Both the position numbers and the translations under genes were made by a program. Shown here in pieces: positions 34,050-43,197 of a stretch of 64,000 nt of DNA. A model generated the notes under the pieces. The model made no database searches. It saw only the letters and a list, made by a program, of their open reading frames with translations, and was not told the origin of the DNA. How positions within the stretch are numbered: position 1 is the stretch's first letter; each line of letters begins with the position of its first letter. The stretch is from Phenylobacterium sp. (lineage in GTDB: Bacteria; Pseudomonadota; Alphaproteobacteria; Caulobacterales; Caulobacteraceae): assembly GCF_004799515.1 (NCBI RefSeq), contig NZ_SSMX01000031.1:1-64000 (forward strand), read 5' to 3'.

Positions 34050-36251
34050 ATGAAGAATCGAGAATCGACGTTCCAAGCTGACGCCGTGCGCGCCATCGCC
34101 CGCCGGCTGGTCACGGCCGGCGCGGTCCTGTCCCTGGCCATCGGCCCGGCCTTCGCGCAGAGCCCGGCGGCCAGGCCGGCGCCCGCCAAGCCCGTCGCGG
34201 CCCATCCCATGGGCGGGGCGGCGGTGGACGATGCGCGGCTTCTGGCCGCCGACGGTGAGCCGGGGACCTGGATGGCTACGGGCCGCACCTATTCGGAACA
34301 GCACTTCAGCCCGCTCACCAAGATCGACAAGGCCAATGTCGGCCAGCTCGGCCTGGCCTGGTACGGCGACATCGACACCGAGCGCGGCCAGGAATCCACG
34401 CCGGTCGTGGTGGACGGCGCCCTCTACATCACCACGGCCTGGAGCAAGGTGAAGGCCTATGACGCCAAGACCGGCCGTAAGCTTTGGGACTACGACCCCA
34501 AGGTCGATCCAGCCAACGGCGCGGTGGCCTGCTGCGACGTGGTCAACCGCGGCGTCGCGGCCTGGAAGGGCCGGCTCTACCTGGGCGCTCTCGACGGCCG
34601 CCTGATCGCGCTGGACGCCAAGACCGGCAAGGTCGCCTGGTCGGTGCAGACCACCGATCCCGCGCAGCCCTACACCATCACCCAGACACCCCGGATTGTG
34701 AAAGGCCTGGTGATCATCGGCAACGGCGGCGCCGAATACACCTGCCGCGGCTATGTCTCGGCCTATGACGCGGCCACGGGCAAGCTGAAGTGGCGCTTCT
34801 ACACCGTGCCCGCCCAGCCGGGCGACCCGACCAACACCCCGCAGCTGAAGACGGCCCTGAAGACCTGGGACGGCGACTTCTGGAAGTACGGCGGCGGCGG
34901 CACGGCCTGGGACACCATCCTCTACGATCCCAAGACCGACCTGATCTACTTCGGCACCGGCAACGGCTTGAGCTGGAGCCAGGAGGTCCGCAGCCCGAAG
35001 GGCGGCGACAACCTCTTCGTCTCCTCGATCATCGCGGTGAAGCCGCAGACCGGCAAATATGTCTGGCACTTCCAGGAGGTGCCCGGCGACGAGTGGGACT
35101 ACGACGTCACCAATCCGCTGATGACCGCCGACCTGAAGATCAAGGGCGTCATGCGCCACGTGCTGATGCAGGCGCCCAAGACCGGCTTCTTCTACGTCTG
35201 GGACGCCAAGACCGGGAAGCTGATCTCCGCTGAGAAGTACGCCCCGGCCAACTGGGCCTCGAAGATCGACCTGAAGACCGGCCGGCCGGTGGAGAACCCC
35301 GACGTCCGCTACACCGACGAGAAGGCCGCCATCGTCCAGCCCGCGCCGCTGGGCGCCCACAACTGGCACCCGATGGCCTACAGCCCGAAGACCGGTTGGG
35401 TCTACATCCCGGTCACCGAGAGCACGACCGGCTTCCAGAGCGCCAAGCCGGCCGACTTCAAGGTCAAGGAGCGGGTCTACAACACCGCCACCGTCGCCAC
35501 CTCCGACAAGATCACCGAGCTCTACGGCAAGCCCGGCGCGCCCCAGCGGGGCAATATCCGCAGCTACCTGGAGGCCTACGACCCGGTGACCCAGAAGGCG
35601 GTTTGGAAGGCGCCCGACAAGGACTATGGGCCGCACGGCGTGCTCGCCACCGCCGGCAACCTGGTCTTCTCCGGCGACTGGAGCGGCCGGTTCAACGCCT
35701 TCGACGCCAAGACCGGCGAAAAGCTGTGGTCGGCGCCCACCCAGGCCGATGTGGTCGCCGCCCCCTCGACCTATGTGATCGACGGCGAGCAGTACGTGGC
35801 CCTGCTGGTCGGGGCGCGCGGCCTGCCGCCCGGCCAGGCGCGCACCAGCGCCTCAAGCGCCAACAACTCGCGCCTGCTGGTCTACAAGCTGAACGCCAGC
35901 CTGACCCTGCCGTCGACGCCGATCGCGGGCTCGGTGGCCGGCAAGGTGCTGGATCCGCCGCTGCTCACCGGCACCAACGAGCAGGTAATCGACGGCGAGG
36001 GCGCCTATGGCCGGTTCTGTGCGGGCTGCCACGGAGCGGCCGGCGTGGCCGACAAGTCGATCCCTGACCTGCGCTACTCGCCGGTGCTGCGGAACCTGGC
36101 GACCTGGAACTCCATCGTCCTCGACGGCGCCCGGGCCGACAAGGGCATGGTCAGCTTCAAGAAGGTGCTCGCCGATGGCCAAGCCGAGGCGATCTACCAC
36201 TACATCGTCAGCCAGGCGAACAAGGCCAAGGCTGAGCAGGCCAAGCGGTAA
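34050..36251 (+). CDS. PQQ-dependent quinohemoprotein alcohol dehydrogenase
   Basis: 733 aa with a long signal peptide ending AFAQS, and GGGGAG upstream of the ATG. It has an eight-bladed propeller with repeated W-motifs, the vicinal disulfide Cys161-Cys162 (VACCDVVNRG) and active-site Asp near residue 350 (DEWDYD). A C-terminal cytochrome c domain carries CAGCH (657-661). It oxidises alcohols in the periplasm and passes electrons through its haem. PQQ synthesis genes are not in the window. Convergent with zwf. Confidence 0.94.
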   Translation: MKNRESTFQADAVRAIARRLVTAGAVLSLAIGPAFAQSPAARPAPAKPVAAHPMGGAAVDDARLLAADGEPGTWMATGRTYSEQHFSPLTKIDKANVGQLGLAWYGDIDTERGQESTPVVVDGALYITTAWSKVKAYDAKTGRKLWDYDPKVDPANGAVACCDVVNRGVAAWKGRLYLGALDGRLIALDAKTGKVAWSVQTTDPAQPYTITQTPRIVKGLVIIGNGGAEYTCRGYVSAYDAATGKLKWRFYTVPAQPGDPTNTPQLKTALKTWDGDFWKYGGGGTAWDTILYDPKTDLIYFGTGNGLSWSQEVRSPKGGDNLFVSSIIAVKPQTGKYVWHFQEVPGDEWDYDVTNPLMTADLKIKGVMRHVLMQAPKTGFFYVWDAKTGKLISAEKYAPANWASKIDLKTGRPVENPDVRYTDEKAAIVQPAPLGAHNWHPMAYSPKTGWVYIPVTESTTGFQSAKPADFKVKERVYNTATVATSDKITELYGKPGAPQRGNIRSYLEAYDPVTQKAVWKAPDKDYGPHGVLATAGNLVFSGDWSGRFNAFDAKTGEKLWSAPTQADVVAAPSTYVIDGEQYVALLVGARGLPPGQARTSASSANNSRLLVYKLNASLTLPSTPIAGSVAGKVLDPPLLTGTNEQVIDGEGAYGRFCAGCHGAAGVADKSIPDLRYSPVLRNLATWNSIVLDGARADKGMVSFKKVLADGQAEAIYHYIVSQANKAKAEQAKR

Positions 36252-36270
36252 GGGCCGCTCGGCCGCCCGC

Positions 36271-37803
36271 TCATGGTCCGACCTCGTGCCATGAGCGGCC
36301 GTCGCGGGCCAGCAGGGCGTCGGCCTGAGGCGGCCCGTTGGCCCCGGCCGCATAGCTGTGCAGGACGCCGCCCTTCGACCAGGCGGTCATGAAGGGCTGC
36401 ACGGCGCGCCAGCTCGCCTCGATCTCGTCGGCCTTCTTGAACAGGGTCTGGTCGCCGATCATCACGTCGTAGAGCAGGGGCTCGTAGCCGGTGGCCGACT
36501 CGACCGTGAAGTAGTCGGCGTAGCGGAAGTCCATCCGCACCGGCGCCAGGCTCATGTCCTCGCCGGGCTGCTTCACGTCGAAGGCCAGAGAAATTCCTTC
36601 CTGAGGCTGCAACTGCAGCACCAGTTCGTTGGCGGCGGGCGCTGGCGACCCGCCCTCGCGGAACAGCTTGCCGGGCGGCGCCTTGAAGCGGATCACGACC
36701 TCGGTGTCGCGCGCGGCCATGGCCTTGCCGGTCCGTAGGTAGAAGGGCACCCCGGCCCAGCGCCAGTTGTCGATGCTGAGCTTCAGCGCCACGAAGGTCT
36801 CGGTGTGGCTGGTCTTGGCGACGTTCTGGGCCGCCCGGTAGTCGCTCAGCGACTTTCCGCCGACCTGGCCCGCCCGGTACTGACCGCGCACGGAATTGGC
36901 CAGAGCCTGGGCGGGCGTCTGGATCTCGATGGCTTCGATAACCCGGGCCTTCTCCGCGCGGATGGCCTCGGCGCCCAGCGAGTTCGGCGGCTCCATGGCC
37001 ACCATCCCCAGCAGTTGGAACAGGTGGTTGGGGACCATGTCGCGCAGGGCGCCGGCCTGGTCGTAGAAGCCGCCACGATCCTCGACCCCCACCGTCTCGG
37101 CGGCGGTGATCTGGACGTGATCGATGTTGTCGCGGTTCCAGATCGGCTCGAACACCGCATTGGCGAAGCGCAGCGCCATGATGTTGCGGACCGTCTCCTT
37201 CCCCATGAAGTGGTCGATCCGGTAGATTTGGCCCTCGTCCATGCGCTTCAGCAGGAGCGCGTTCAACGCCTTGGCCGAGCGCAGGTCCTGGCCGAAGGGC
37301 TTCTCGATCACCACCCGGCGGAAGCCGTCGGTCTCGTCGGTCAGGCCGGCCTTGGCGAGTTGCCTCACGATCTCGCCGAAGAAGCGCGGCGAGGTGGCGA
37401 GATAGAAGATGGCGCCCTGGCCCTTGCCGCCATCGCTGGCCAGCCGCGCGGCCAGGGCCCGGTAAGTCGCCGGATCCTCGAAGTCGCCGGTCAGATAGCC
37501 CAGGCGATGGCGCAGCCAGGCCCAGCGGCCGCGGTCGAGGCCGCCCTCGTCGGCTTCGCTGGCGGCGTTGCCCACCAGGGTGCGCAGGAAGCTCTCCACG
37601 TTCTGGCCAAAACTCGCGTCATCCTCGACGTTGTGGTCGACGCCCAGGACGCGGAAGCCGTCGGGCAGCAGCCTTTCATGCGTCAGGTTGTAGAGCGCCG
37701 GTGTCAGCAGGCGCTTGGTCAGATCGCCGCGCGCGCCGAACACGACGAGCGTGCAGGGCGGCGCGGGCGCGAGGCCCTGGGGTTTGGGCGCGGCGCGGGC
37801 CAT
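36271..37803 (-). CDS. zwf: Glucose-6-phosphate 1-dehydrogenase
   Basis: 510 aa. NADP-binding FGARGDLTKRLLTPALYNL (the family usually has GASGDL) and the active-site RIDHFMGKETVRNIM. It makes 6-phosphogluconolactone from glucose 6-phosphate, the entry to the oxidative pentose-phosphate and Entner-Doudoroff routes. Last gene of the tkt-tal-gnd-zwf operon, 5 bp after gnd. Confidence 0.96.
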   Translation of the reverse strand: MARAAPKPQGLAPAPPCTLVVFGARGDLTKRLLTPALYNLTHERLLPDGFRVLGVDHNVEDDASFGQNVESFLRTLVGNAASEADEGGLDRGRWAWLRHRLGYLTGDFEDPATYRALAARLASDGGKGQGAIFYLATSPRFFGEIVRQLAKAGLTDETDGFRRVVIEKPFGQDLRSAKALNALLLKRMDEGQIYRIDHFMGKETVRNIMALRFANAVFEPIWNRDNIDHVQITAAETVGVEDRGGFYDQAGALRDMVPNHLFQLLGMVAMEPPNSLGAEAIRAEKARVIEAIEIQTPAQALANSVRGQYRAGQVGGKSLSDYRAAQNVAKTSHTETFVALKLSIDNWRWAGVPFYLRTGKAMAARDTEVVIRFKAPPGKLFREGGSPAPAANELVLQLQPQEGISLAFDVKQPGEDMSLAPVRMDFRYADYFTVESATGYEPLLYDVMIGDQTLFKKADEIEASWRAVQPFMTAWSKGGVLHSYAAGANGPPQADALLARDGRSWHEVGP

Positions 37804-37808
37804 GGGGG

Positions 37809-38792
37809 TCAGGACTTGGCCGGCGCTTCGACGTGGCCGCCGAAGCCGAACCGCATGGCCGAGAGCAGCTTGTCGCCGAACCCGTGCTCCTCGCGCGAGC
37901 GGAAGCGGGCGAAGAGGGCGGCGGCCAGGACGTTGGCCGGCACGGCCTCCTCGATGGCGGCCTCGATGGTCCAGCGGCCCTCGCCGCTATCGGCGACGGC
38001 GCCGGTGAACTTCTCCAGCTTGCCGTCGCCCGCCAGGGCGCTGGCGGTGAGGTCCAGGAGCCAGGAGGAGACCACGCTGCCGCGCCGCCAGACCTCGGCG
38101 ATGTCCGCCAGGTTGAGGTCGTAGCGCTCGTCCTCCGGCAGGTCCTGCGAGTTCTTCCCGCGCAAGATGTCGAAGCCTTCGGCGTAGGCCTGCATCAGGC
38201 CGTACTCGATGCCATTGTGCACCATCTTGACGAAGTGGCCCGCGCCCACCGGACCGGCGTGGATGTAGCCCTCGACCGCCCGCGGGTCGGCGCCTTCCAG
38301 CCGCTTGGTCTTGGGGATGTCGCCGGCGCCGGGCGCCAGCGTCTTCAGGATCGGGTCCAGACGGTCGACCGCCTTCTCATCGCCGCCGACCATCATGCAG
38401 TAGCCGCGCGACAGGCCCCAGACGCCGCCGGAGGTGCCGACGTCGACGTAGGCGATCCCCTTGGGCTCCAGCGCCTTGGCGCGCCGGATGTCGTCTTTGT
38501 AGAAGCTGTTGCCGCCGTCGATGATGGTGTCGCCGGACGACAGGATGTCGCCCAGAGCCGTGACTGTCTCGTCGGTCGGCGCGCCGGCCGGCAGCATGAC
38601 CCAGACGGTGCGCGGCGGCTTCAGCGCCTCGGCGAGGCCCTTCAGGTCCTTCGCCGACGTGGCGCCGGCCTTGACGCTGTCCTCGACCGCCTTGGGATCG
38701 CGGTCATAGACAACGCACTCGTGGCCGCCCGCCATCAGCCGCCGCGCGATGTTCCCACCCATGCGGCCGAGGCCCACGATGCAGATCTGCAT
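37809..38792 (-). CDS. gnd: 6-phosphogluconate dehydrogenase, decarboxylating (short GndA/YqeC type)
   Basis: 327 aa from ATG 38792, after AAGGAG. Rossmann start [20 protein letters not shown], substrate motif [22 protein letters not shown] and catalytic [25 protein letters not shown]. The short form (about 330 aa against about 470 for the E. coli type) is often NAD-dependent. It produces ribulose 5-phosphate and CO2, completing the oxidative branch with zwf. Confidence 0.94.
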   Translation of the reverse strand: MQICIVGLGRMGGNIARRLMAGGHECVVYDRDPKAVEDSVKAGATSAKDLKGLAEALKPPRTVWVMLPAGAPTDETVTALGDILSSGDTIIDGGNSFYKDDIRRAKALEPKGIAYVDVGTSGGVWGLSRGYCMMVGGDEKAVDRLDPILKTLAPGAGDIPKTKRLEGADPRAVEGYIHAGPVGAGHFVKMVHNGIEYGLMQAYAEGFDILRGKNSQDLPEDERYDLNLADIAEVWRRGSVVSSWLLDLTASALAGDGKLEKFTGAVADSGEGRWTIEAAIEEAVPANVLAAALFARFRSREEHGFGDKLLSAMRFGFGGHVEAPAKS

Positions 38793-38823
38793 GCCTGTCT
38801 CCTTGTCGCCGATCCGGGTCCGG

Positions 38824-39984
38824 TCAGGCGTGTGTCGTCTTGGGCGAGGTCTGGCCAGCCAGCTTGCCCCGCTTGTCCTCGACCGCCGCGAAGAGGTCGT
38901 CGAAGGCCTTGGCGAACAGCTTGACGCCATCTTCCACCAGGCCGGCGGTGACGCCATCCAGGTCGAGGCCGAGCGCCTTGGCTTCGCCCAGGATCATCTC
39001 CGCCCCGGCGACGTCCTCGGTCAGGGTTTGGGCGACCTTCCCGTGATCGCGGAAGGCGTCCAGCGTCTTGGGCGGCACGGTGTCGACAGTGTCCGGGCCG
39101 ATCAGCGACTCCACATAGAGGACGTCGGAATAAGCCTTGTCCTTGGTTCCGGTGGAGGCCCAGAGCAGGCGCTGCGGCGCCGCGCCGGCCTCGGCCAGGG
39201 CTTTCCAGCGCGGCGTGGCGATCAGCTCGAGGTAACGCTGGTAGGCGATCTTGGCGTTGGCGATGGCCACCTTGCCGCGCAGGGCCTTCAGCCGCCCGGC
39301 GGTCGCGGCGTCGGCGCCGGCCGCCTTCTCGTCGATCGACTTGTCGATGGCGGTGTCGATGCGGCTGACGAAGAAGCTCGCCACTCCATGGCTTTTACCG
39401 ACGTCGCCGCCGGCGGCCTTCAGCGCCTCCAGGCCCGCGATATGCGCCTCGGCCACGTCCAGGTAGGCCTGCAGGCCGAACAGCAGGGTGACATTGATGT
39501 TCAGGCCCTGGCCGATCAGCTGGCGGATCGCGGGCGCGCCGGCCTTGGCGCCCGGCACCTTGATCATCAGGTTCGGCCGGTCGACGGCCTTCCAGAGGCG
39601 CAGCGCCTCTTCCACCGTGCCTTGGGTGTCGTCCGCCAGCTTGGGCGAGACCTCCAGGCTGGCGTAGCCGTCGCGGCCGCCGAGGCGGTCGTAGGTCGCC
39701 CGGAACCGGTCGCAGGCGCCCTGGATGTCAGCGATGGCGATGCCCTCGTAGAGGTCGACCGTCTTGGTCTTGCCGGCCTTCAGCAGGTCGGCGATGCGAG
39801 CGTCATAGCTGTCGCCATCGCCGATCGCCTTCTCGAAGATCGAGGGGTTGGAGGTCAGGCCTGTGACGCCGTCCTCAGCGATCAGCCGCGCCAGCTCGCC
39901 GTTGTTCAAGATGTCCTGGTGCAGGTAGTCGAGCCAGATCGCCTGGCCGGCGGCGGTGAGGGCCTTCAGAGGGTTCGCGGTCAC
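38824..39984 (-). CDS. tal: Transaldolase
   Basis: 386 aa. Type with [40 protein letters not shown] and the Schiff-base lysine region [21 protein letters not shown]. It transfers dihydroxyacetone units between sedoheptulose 7-phosphate and glyceraldehyde 3-phosphate. It lies 13 bp after tkt in the operon. In some bacteria this form is fused to glucose-6-phosphate isomerase; here it is alone. Confidence 0.95.
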   Translation of the reverse strand: MTANPLKALTAAGQAIWLDYLHQDILNNGELARLIAEDGVTGLTSNPSIFEKAIGDGDSYDARIADLLKAGKTKTVDLYEGIAIADIQGACDRFRATYDRLGGRDGYASLEVSPKLADDTQGTVEEALRLWKAVDRPNLMIKVPGAKAGAPAIRQLIGQGLNINVTLLFGLQAYLDVAEAHIAGLEALKAAGGDVGKSHGVASFFVSRIDTAIDKSIDEKAAGADAATAGRLKALRGKVAIANAKIAYQRYLELIATPRWKALAEAGAAPQRLLWASTGTKDKAYSDVLYVESLIGPDTVDTVPPKTLDAFRDHGKVAQTLTEDVAGAEMILGEAKALGLDLDGVTAGLVEDGVKLFAKAFDDLFAAVEDKRGKLAGQTSPKTTHA

Positions 39985-39997
39985 GATTGCGGCTCCT

Positions 39998-42070
39998 TCA
40001 TGCGGGGCGGCCGAGCTGACGGCGCGCGGCGGCGCAGACCTTATCGACGGTGAATCCGAAGCGCTTCATCAGGTCGCCACCGGGCGCGGACGCGCCGAAG
40101 CTCCGCATCGCCAGCACCTCGCCCGTCAGCCCGACGTAGCGGTCCCACCCTAGCGGCGAAGCCGCCTCCACCGCCACCCGCGCGGCGATCTCCGGCGGCA
40201 GGACCTCGCGGCGGTAGGCCGGCGCCTGGGCTTCGAACAGGTCCCAGCTCGGCATGGAGACTAGGCGCACGCGCGCGCCCTCGGTTTCAAGGACCTCGGC
40301 GGCGGCGACGCAGAGCCCGACCTCGGCGCCGGTGCCCATCAGGATCACCTGCGGCGGCCCGCCGGGGCTGTCGGCCAGCACATAGGCGCCCTTGGCCACG
40401 CCTCTGGCCGAGGCGTAGCGCTTGCGGTCCAGGGTCGGCATGGCCTGGCGCGACAGGACGAGGCACGCGGGCTGGCCGGTCTGGCCCAGGATGACGCGCC
40501 AGGCCTCGGCGGTCTCGTTGGCGTCGCCCGGCCGAAGGGTGATGAGGTCCGGGATGGCGCGCAGGGCGGCGAGCTGTTCGATCGGCTGGTGGGTCGGGCC
40601 ATCCTGGCCGACGCCGATGGAGTCATGGCTGAAGACGAAGACCGACGGCGCCTTCATCAGGGCCGCCAGCCGGGTCGGCGGACGCATGTAGTCGCTGAAG
40701 ATCAGGAAGGTGCCGGTGTAGGGGCGCAGGCCCGACAGCGCCAGACCATTGGCGATGGCGGCCATGGCGTGCTCGCGGACCCCGAAGTGCAGATTGCGGC
40801 CGCCGTGATCGTCCTCACCGAACGTGCCGGCGCCGTCGAAATCGAGGTGGGTCTTGGTGGAGGGCGACAGGTCCGCCGATCCGCCGATCAGCCAGGGCAG
40901 GCGAGGGGCCAGCGCGTTGAGCGTCTTGCCGGAGGCCTCGCGGGTGGCGATGCCCTTGGGGTCGGCCGGGAATTCCGGCAGGTCCTGGTCCCAGCCGCTC
41001 GGCGCGTCGCCGGCCAGCAGGGCGTCGAGGTCGGCGGCGAGCTCGGGATGGGCCTTGCGGTAGCTGTCCCGCGCGGCGTCCCAGTCGGCGGCCTGCTTCG
41101 CGCCGCGGGCGCCCAGCGTCTCGTCGAACCGCCCGCGGACCCCGTCGGGCACCAGGAACTGGGCGTCTTCCGGCCAGCCGTAAGCGCGCTTGGCGGCCTT
41201 CACCTCGTCGGGGCCCAGCGGGTCGCTATGCGCCTTGGCGGTGCCCTGTTTATGGGGCGCGCCGAAGCCGATGACGCTGCGGACCAGGATCAGGGTCGGG
41301 CGGTCGTGGGTCGCCTGCGCCTGGGTGAGCGCGCGGCCCAGCGCCTCGGTGTCGTTGGCGTCGGGGACGCGGGCTGTGGCCCAACCATAGGCTTCGAAGC
41401 GCTTGGCCACGTCCTCGTTGAAGGCCAGCGAGGTGGCGCCCTCGATGCTCACGCTGTTGTCGTCGTAGAGCCAGCAGAGGTTGGAGAGCTTGAAGTGGCC
41501 GGCGAGCGAGGCCGCCTCGCCGGAGATGCCTTCCATCAGGTCGCCGTCGCTGCAGATCGCATAGACGCGGTGGCTGAACAGCTCGTGGCCGGGCTGGTTG
41601 AACTTCGCGGCCATCCATTGGGCGGCCATGGCCATGCCGACGCTGTTGGCGATGCCCTGGCCGAGGGGACCGGTGGTCGTCTCCACCCCGATGGTATGGC
41701 CGTGCTCCGGGTGGCCCGGGCAGACGCTGTCGAGTTCGCGGAACGCCTTGATGTCGTCCAGGGTGACGGCGGCATGCCCGTCCTTGGCGACGCCGGCCAG
41801 GTGCAGCAGGGCGTAGAGCAGCATCGAGGCGTGGCCGTTCGACAGCACGAAGCGGTCGCGGTCCGGCCAGTCGGGCCGCTTGGGATCGTAGCGCAGGAAC
41901 CGCGTCCAGAGCGCATAGGCGACCGGCGCCAGCCCCATAGGCGCGCCGGCGTGGCCCGACTGCGCTTTCTCGACGGCGTCGATGGCGAGTGTTCGGATGG
42001 TGTCGATGGCCTGCCGGTCGATCTCCGCCATGGGCGGCGTCAGCGGACGGGTCGGGGTTTGGGCGTTCAT
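39998..42070 (-). CDS. tkt: Transketolase
   Basis: 690 aa. TPP-binding motif CSDGDLMEGISGEAASLAGHFKLSNLCWLYDDNSVSI, substrate residues PGHPEHGHTIGVETTTGPLGQGIANSVGMAMA, and the pyrimidine-domain GVREHAMAAIANGLAL. It exchanges two-carbon units in the non-oxidative pentose-phosphate pathway. First gene of the operon; the promoter should be in 42071-42228. Confidence 0.96.
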   Translation of the reverse strand: MNAQTPTRPLTPPMAEIDRQAIDTIRTLAIDAVEKAQSGHAGAPMGLAPVAYALWTRFLRYDPKRPDWPDRDRFVLSNGHASMLLYALLHLAGVAKDGHAAVTLDDIKAFRELDSVCPGHPEHGHTIGVETTTGPLGQGIANSVGMAMAAQWMAAKFNQPGHELFSHRVYAICSDGDLMEGISGEAASLAGHFKLSNLCWLYDDNSVSIEGATSLAFNEDVAKRFEAYGWATARVPDANDTEALGRALTQAQATHDRPTLILVRSVIGFGAPHKQGTAKAHSDPLGPDEVKAAKRAYGWPEDAQFLVPDGVRGRFDETLGARGAKQAADWDAARDSYRKAHPELAADLDALLAGDAPSGWDQDLPEFPADPKGIATREASGKTLNALAPRLPWLIGGSADLSPSTKTHLDFDGAGTFGEDDHGGRNLHFGVREHAMAAIANGLALSGLRPYTGTFLIFSDYMRPPTRLAALMKAPSVFVFSHDSIGVGQDGPTHQPIEQLAALRAIPDLITLRPGDANETAEAWRVILGQTGQPACLVLSRQAMPTLDRKRYASARGVAKGAYVLADSPGGPPQVILMGTGAEVGLCVAAAEVLETEGARVRLVSMPSWDLFEAQAPAYRREVLPPEIAARVAVEAASPLGWDRYVGLTGEVLAMRSFGASAPGGDLMKRFGFTVDKVCAAARRQLGRPA

Positions 42071-42228
42071 GATCAGGTCGGGTCCGAGAGCCGCGCAGGC
42101 GCGGGGCTGCAGACTTAGCAGCGCCGCCTACCGGATGTCTCAGCAACGGACGCCCGCCGGGTCGGGTTCCTGCGCATGGCCGGTTGCGGACGGCCTAAAC
42201 GCTGCAAGGTGATTTTCCGGGGAAGCGA

Positions 42229-42288
42229 TGGTGGACGCGACAGGGATTGAACCTGTGACCCCCTCGGTGTGAACGAGCCCGCTGAGCT
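42229..42288 (-). pseudogene. tRNA-Val (CAC) pseudogene, truncated inverted copy
   Basis: Read on the minus strand, it matches the functional tRNA-Val from AGCTCAGCGGG through the anticodon loop TTCACAC, T arm and CCA end. It has one substitution and a 7-nt deletion (AGAGCAC) in the D arm, and the 5' acceptor strand is missing, so it cannot fold as a tRNA. It lies about 100 bp from, and opposite to, the intact gene. Confidence 0.85.
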
Positions 42289-42336
42289 GGGGCCTGCACC
42301 GATCGAGGTGGACGAGAATGGTCTTGCGCTCGCCGC

Positions 42337-42365
42337 TTGCGGGGCGGGAAGGCCCACGGTATACG
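42337..42365 (+). promoter_or_regulatory. Promoter of tRNA-Val
   Basis: TTGCGG (42337-42342), a 17-base spacer and TATACG (42360-42365), placed 20 bases before the mature tRNA 5' end. This is a good sigma-70-like match in position and spacing. Confidence 0.6.
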
Positions 42366-42385
42366 CCCACCTCCTCGCGAATAGC

Positions 42386-42460
42386 GGATGCGTAGCTCAG
42401 CGGGAGAGCACCTCGTTCACACCGAGGGGGTCACAGGTTCAATCCCTGTCGCATCCACCA
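42386..42460 (+). tRNA. tRNA-Val (anticodon CAC)
   Basis: 75 nt including an encoded CCA. Acceptor GGATGCG/CGCATCC, anticodon stem CCTCG/CGAGG around TTCACAC, T arm ACAGG-TTCAATC-CCTGT. It reads GUG codons, frequent in this GC-rich sequence. Confidence 0.96.
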
Positions 42461-42468
42461 TCGCCCTT

Positions 42469-43197
42469 CTAGAAATCCAAGGCGCTCACGCTCAGCAGTC
42501 GCAGGCAGGCGTCTGGCAGCTGGTCGTAGCGGTCGATCAGGATATCGGCGCCGAGGTCGCCGACCGGCGTCTCGGTGTAGCCGAAGCTGACCAGGATCAA
42601 CGGGACCTTGGCGGCGTGGGCCGCGCCTGCGTCGGTGGCCGCGTCGCCGACCAGGATGGCGCGGGCCGGGGCGCCGCCGGCCGCGGCGATGGCGGTCAGG
42701 AGGTGGCGCGGGTCGGGCTTGATGGCTGGGGCGCGGTCGGCGCCGATCACCGCCTCGAACAGCCGGGTCATGTCCAGCGCATCGAGCAGGGTGGTCGAGA
42801 GGCCCGTCAGCTTGTTGGTGCAGACCACCAGCCCGGCGCCGTCGCCCCTGAGCGCCTCCAGCGCCTCGACGCAACCGGGGAACGGACGGCTCTCATCGGC
42901 GATGTGCGCCTCATAGCGGGCCAGGAACCGCTCGAGCAAGGGCTGGACCTCGCCGGTCCCCAACGGGGCCTCCGCCGCCTGGAAGCCGCGCTCGATCAGC
43001 CAGCGCGCGCCACGCCCGATGAACGGCCGCGCCTCGTCCATTGGCAGGGGCGCCAAGCCCTCGCCCTCCAAGAGCCAGTTCAGCGTCCCCACCAGGTCGT
43101 GAGCGGTGTCGACCAGGGTGCCGTCCAGGTCGAAGGCGATGACGGCGCCGGCCAAGGACCCCTCGCGCGCCGCCATCGCCCGCGGCTCAAGCGCCAT
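42469..43197 (-). CDS. gph: Phosphoglycolate phosphatase (HAD family)
   Basis: 242 aa. HAD motif I IAFDLDGTLVDTAHDL, motif II VVCTNK, motif III and IV KPDPRHLLTAI and LVGDAATDAGAAHAA. It removes phosphate from 2-phosphoglycolate formed in DNA repair or oxygenase side reactions. The start overlaps the M28 peptidase end by 11 bp; a second ATG seven codons later is possible. Related HAD phosphatases cannot be fully excluded. Confidence 0.9.
   Translation of the reverse strand: MALEPRAMAAREGSLAGAVIAFDLDGTLVDTAHDLVGTLNWLLEGEGLAPLPMDEARPFIGRGARWLIERGFQAAEAPLGTGEVQPLLERFLARYEAHIADESRPFPGCVEALEALRGDGAGLVVCTNKLTGLSTTLLDALDMTRLFEAVIGADRAPAIKPDPRHLLTAIAAAGGAPARAILVGDAATDAGAAHAAKVPLILVSFGYTETPVGDLGADILIDRYDQLPDACLRLLSVSALDF

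Larger units (their letters stand above)
42071..42385. other. Intergenic region between tkt and tRNA-Val
   Basis: 315 bases without a protein gene. It holds the tkt promoter region (42071-42228), a damaged inverted copy of tRNA-Val (42229-42288) and the tRNA-Val promoter (42337-42365). An open plus-strand frame from about 42269 encodes the short phrase MNEPAELGPAPIEVDENGLA, but it runs on into the tRNA, so I do not call it a gene. Confidence 0.6.

Noticed and set aside
42229..42288. Second functional tRNA-Val
   Set aside because: The 5' acceptor strand is absent and 7 nt of the D arm are deleted, so it cannot form a cloverleaf.
42071..42468. Integrated mobile element at tRNA-Val
   Set aside because: No integrase, phage or plasmid gene nearby, and the gene content on both sides is housekeeping.
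42269..42472. Short plus-strand frame between and across the tRNA-Val copies
   Set aside because: It starts in the pseudo-tRNA and runs through the functional tRNA; about 40 residues look coding-like, but there is no ribosome-binding site or family.
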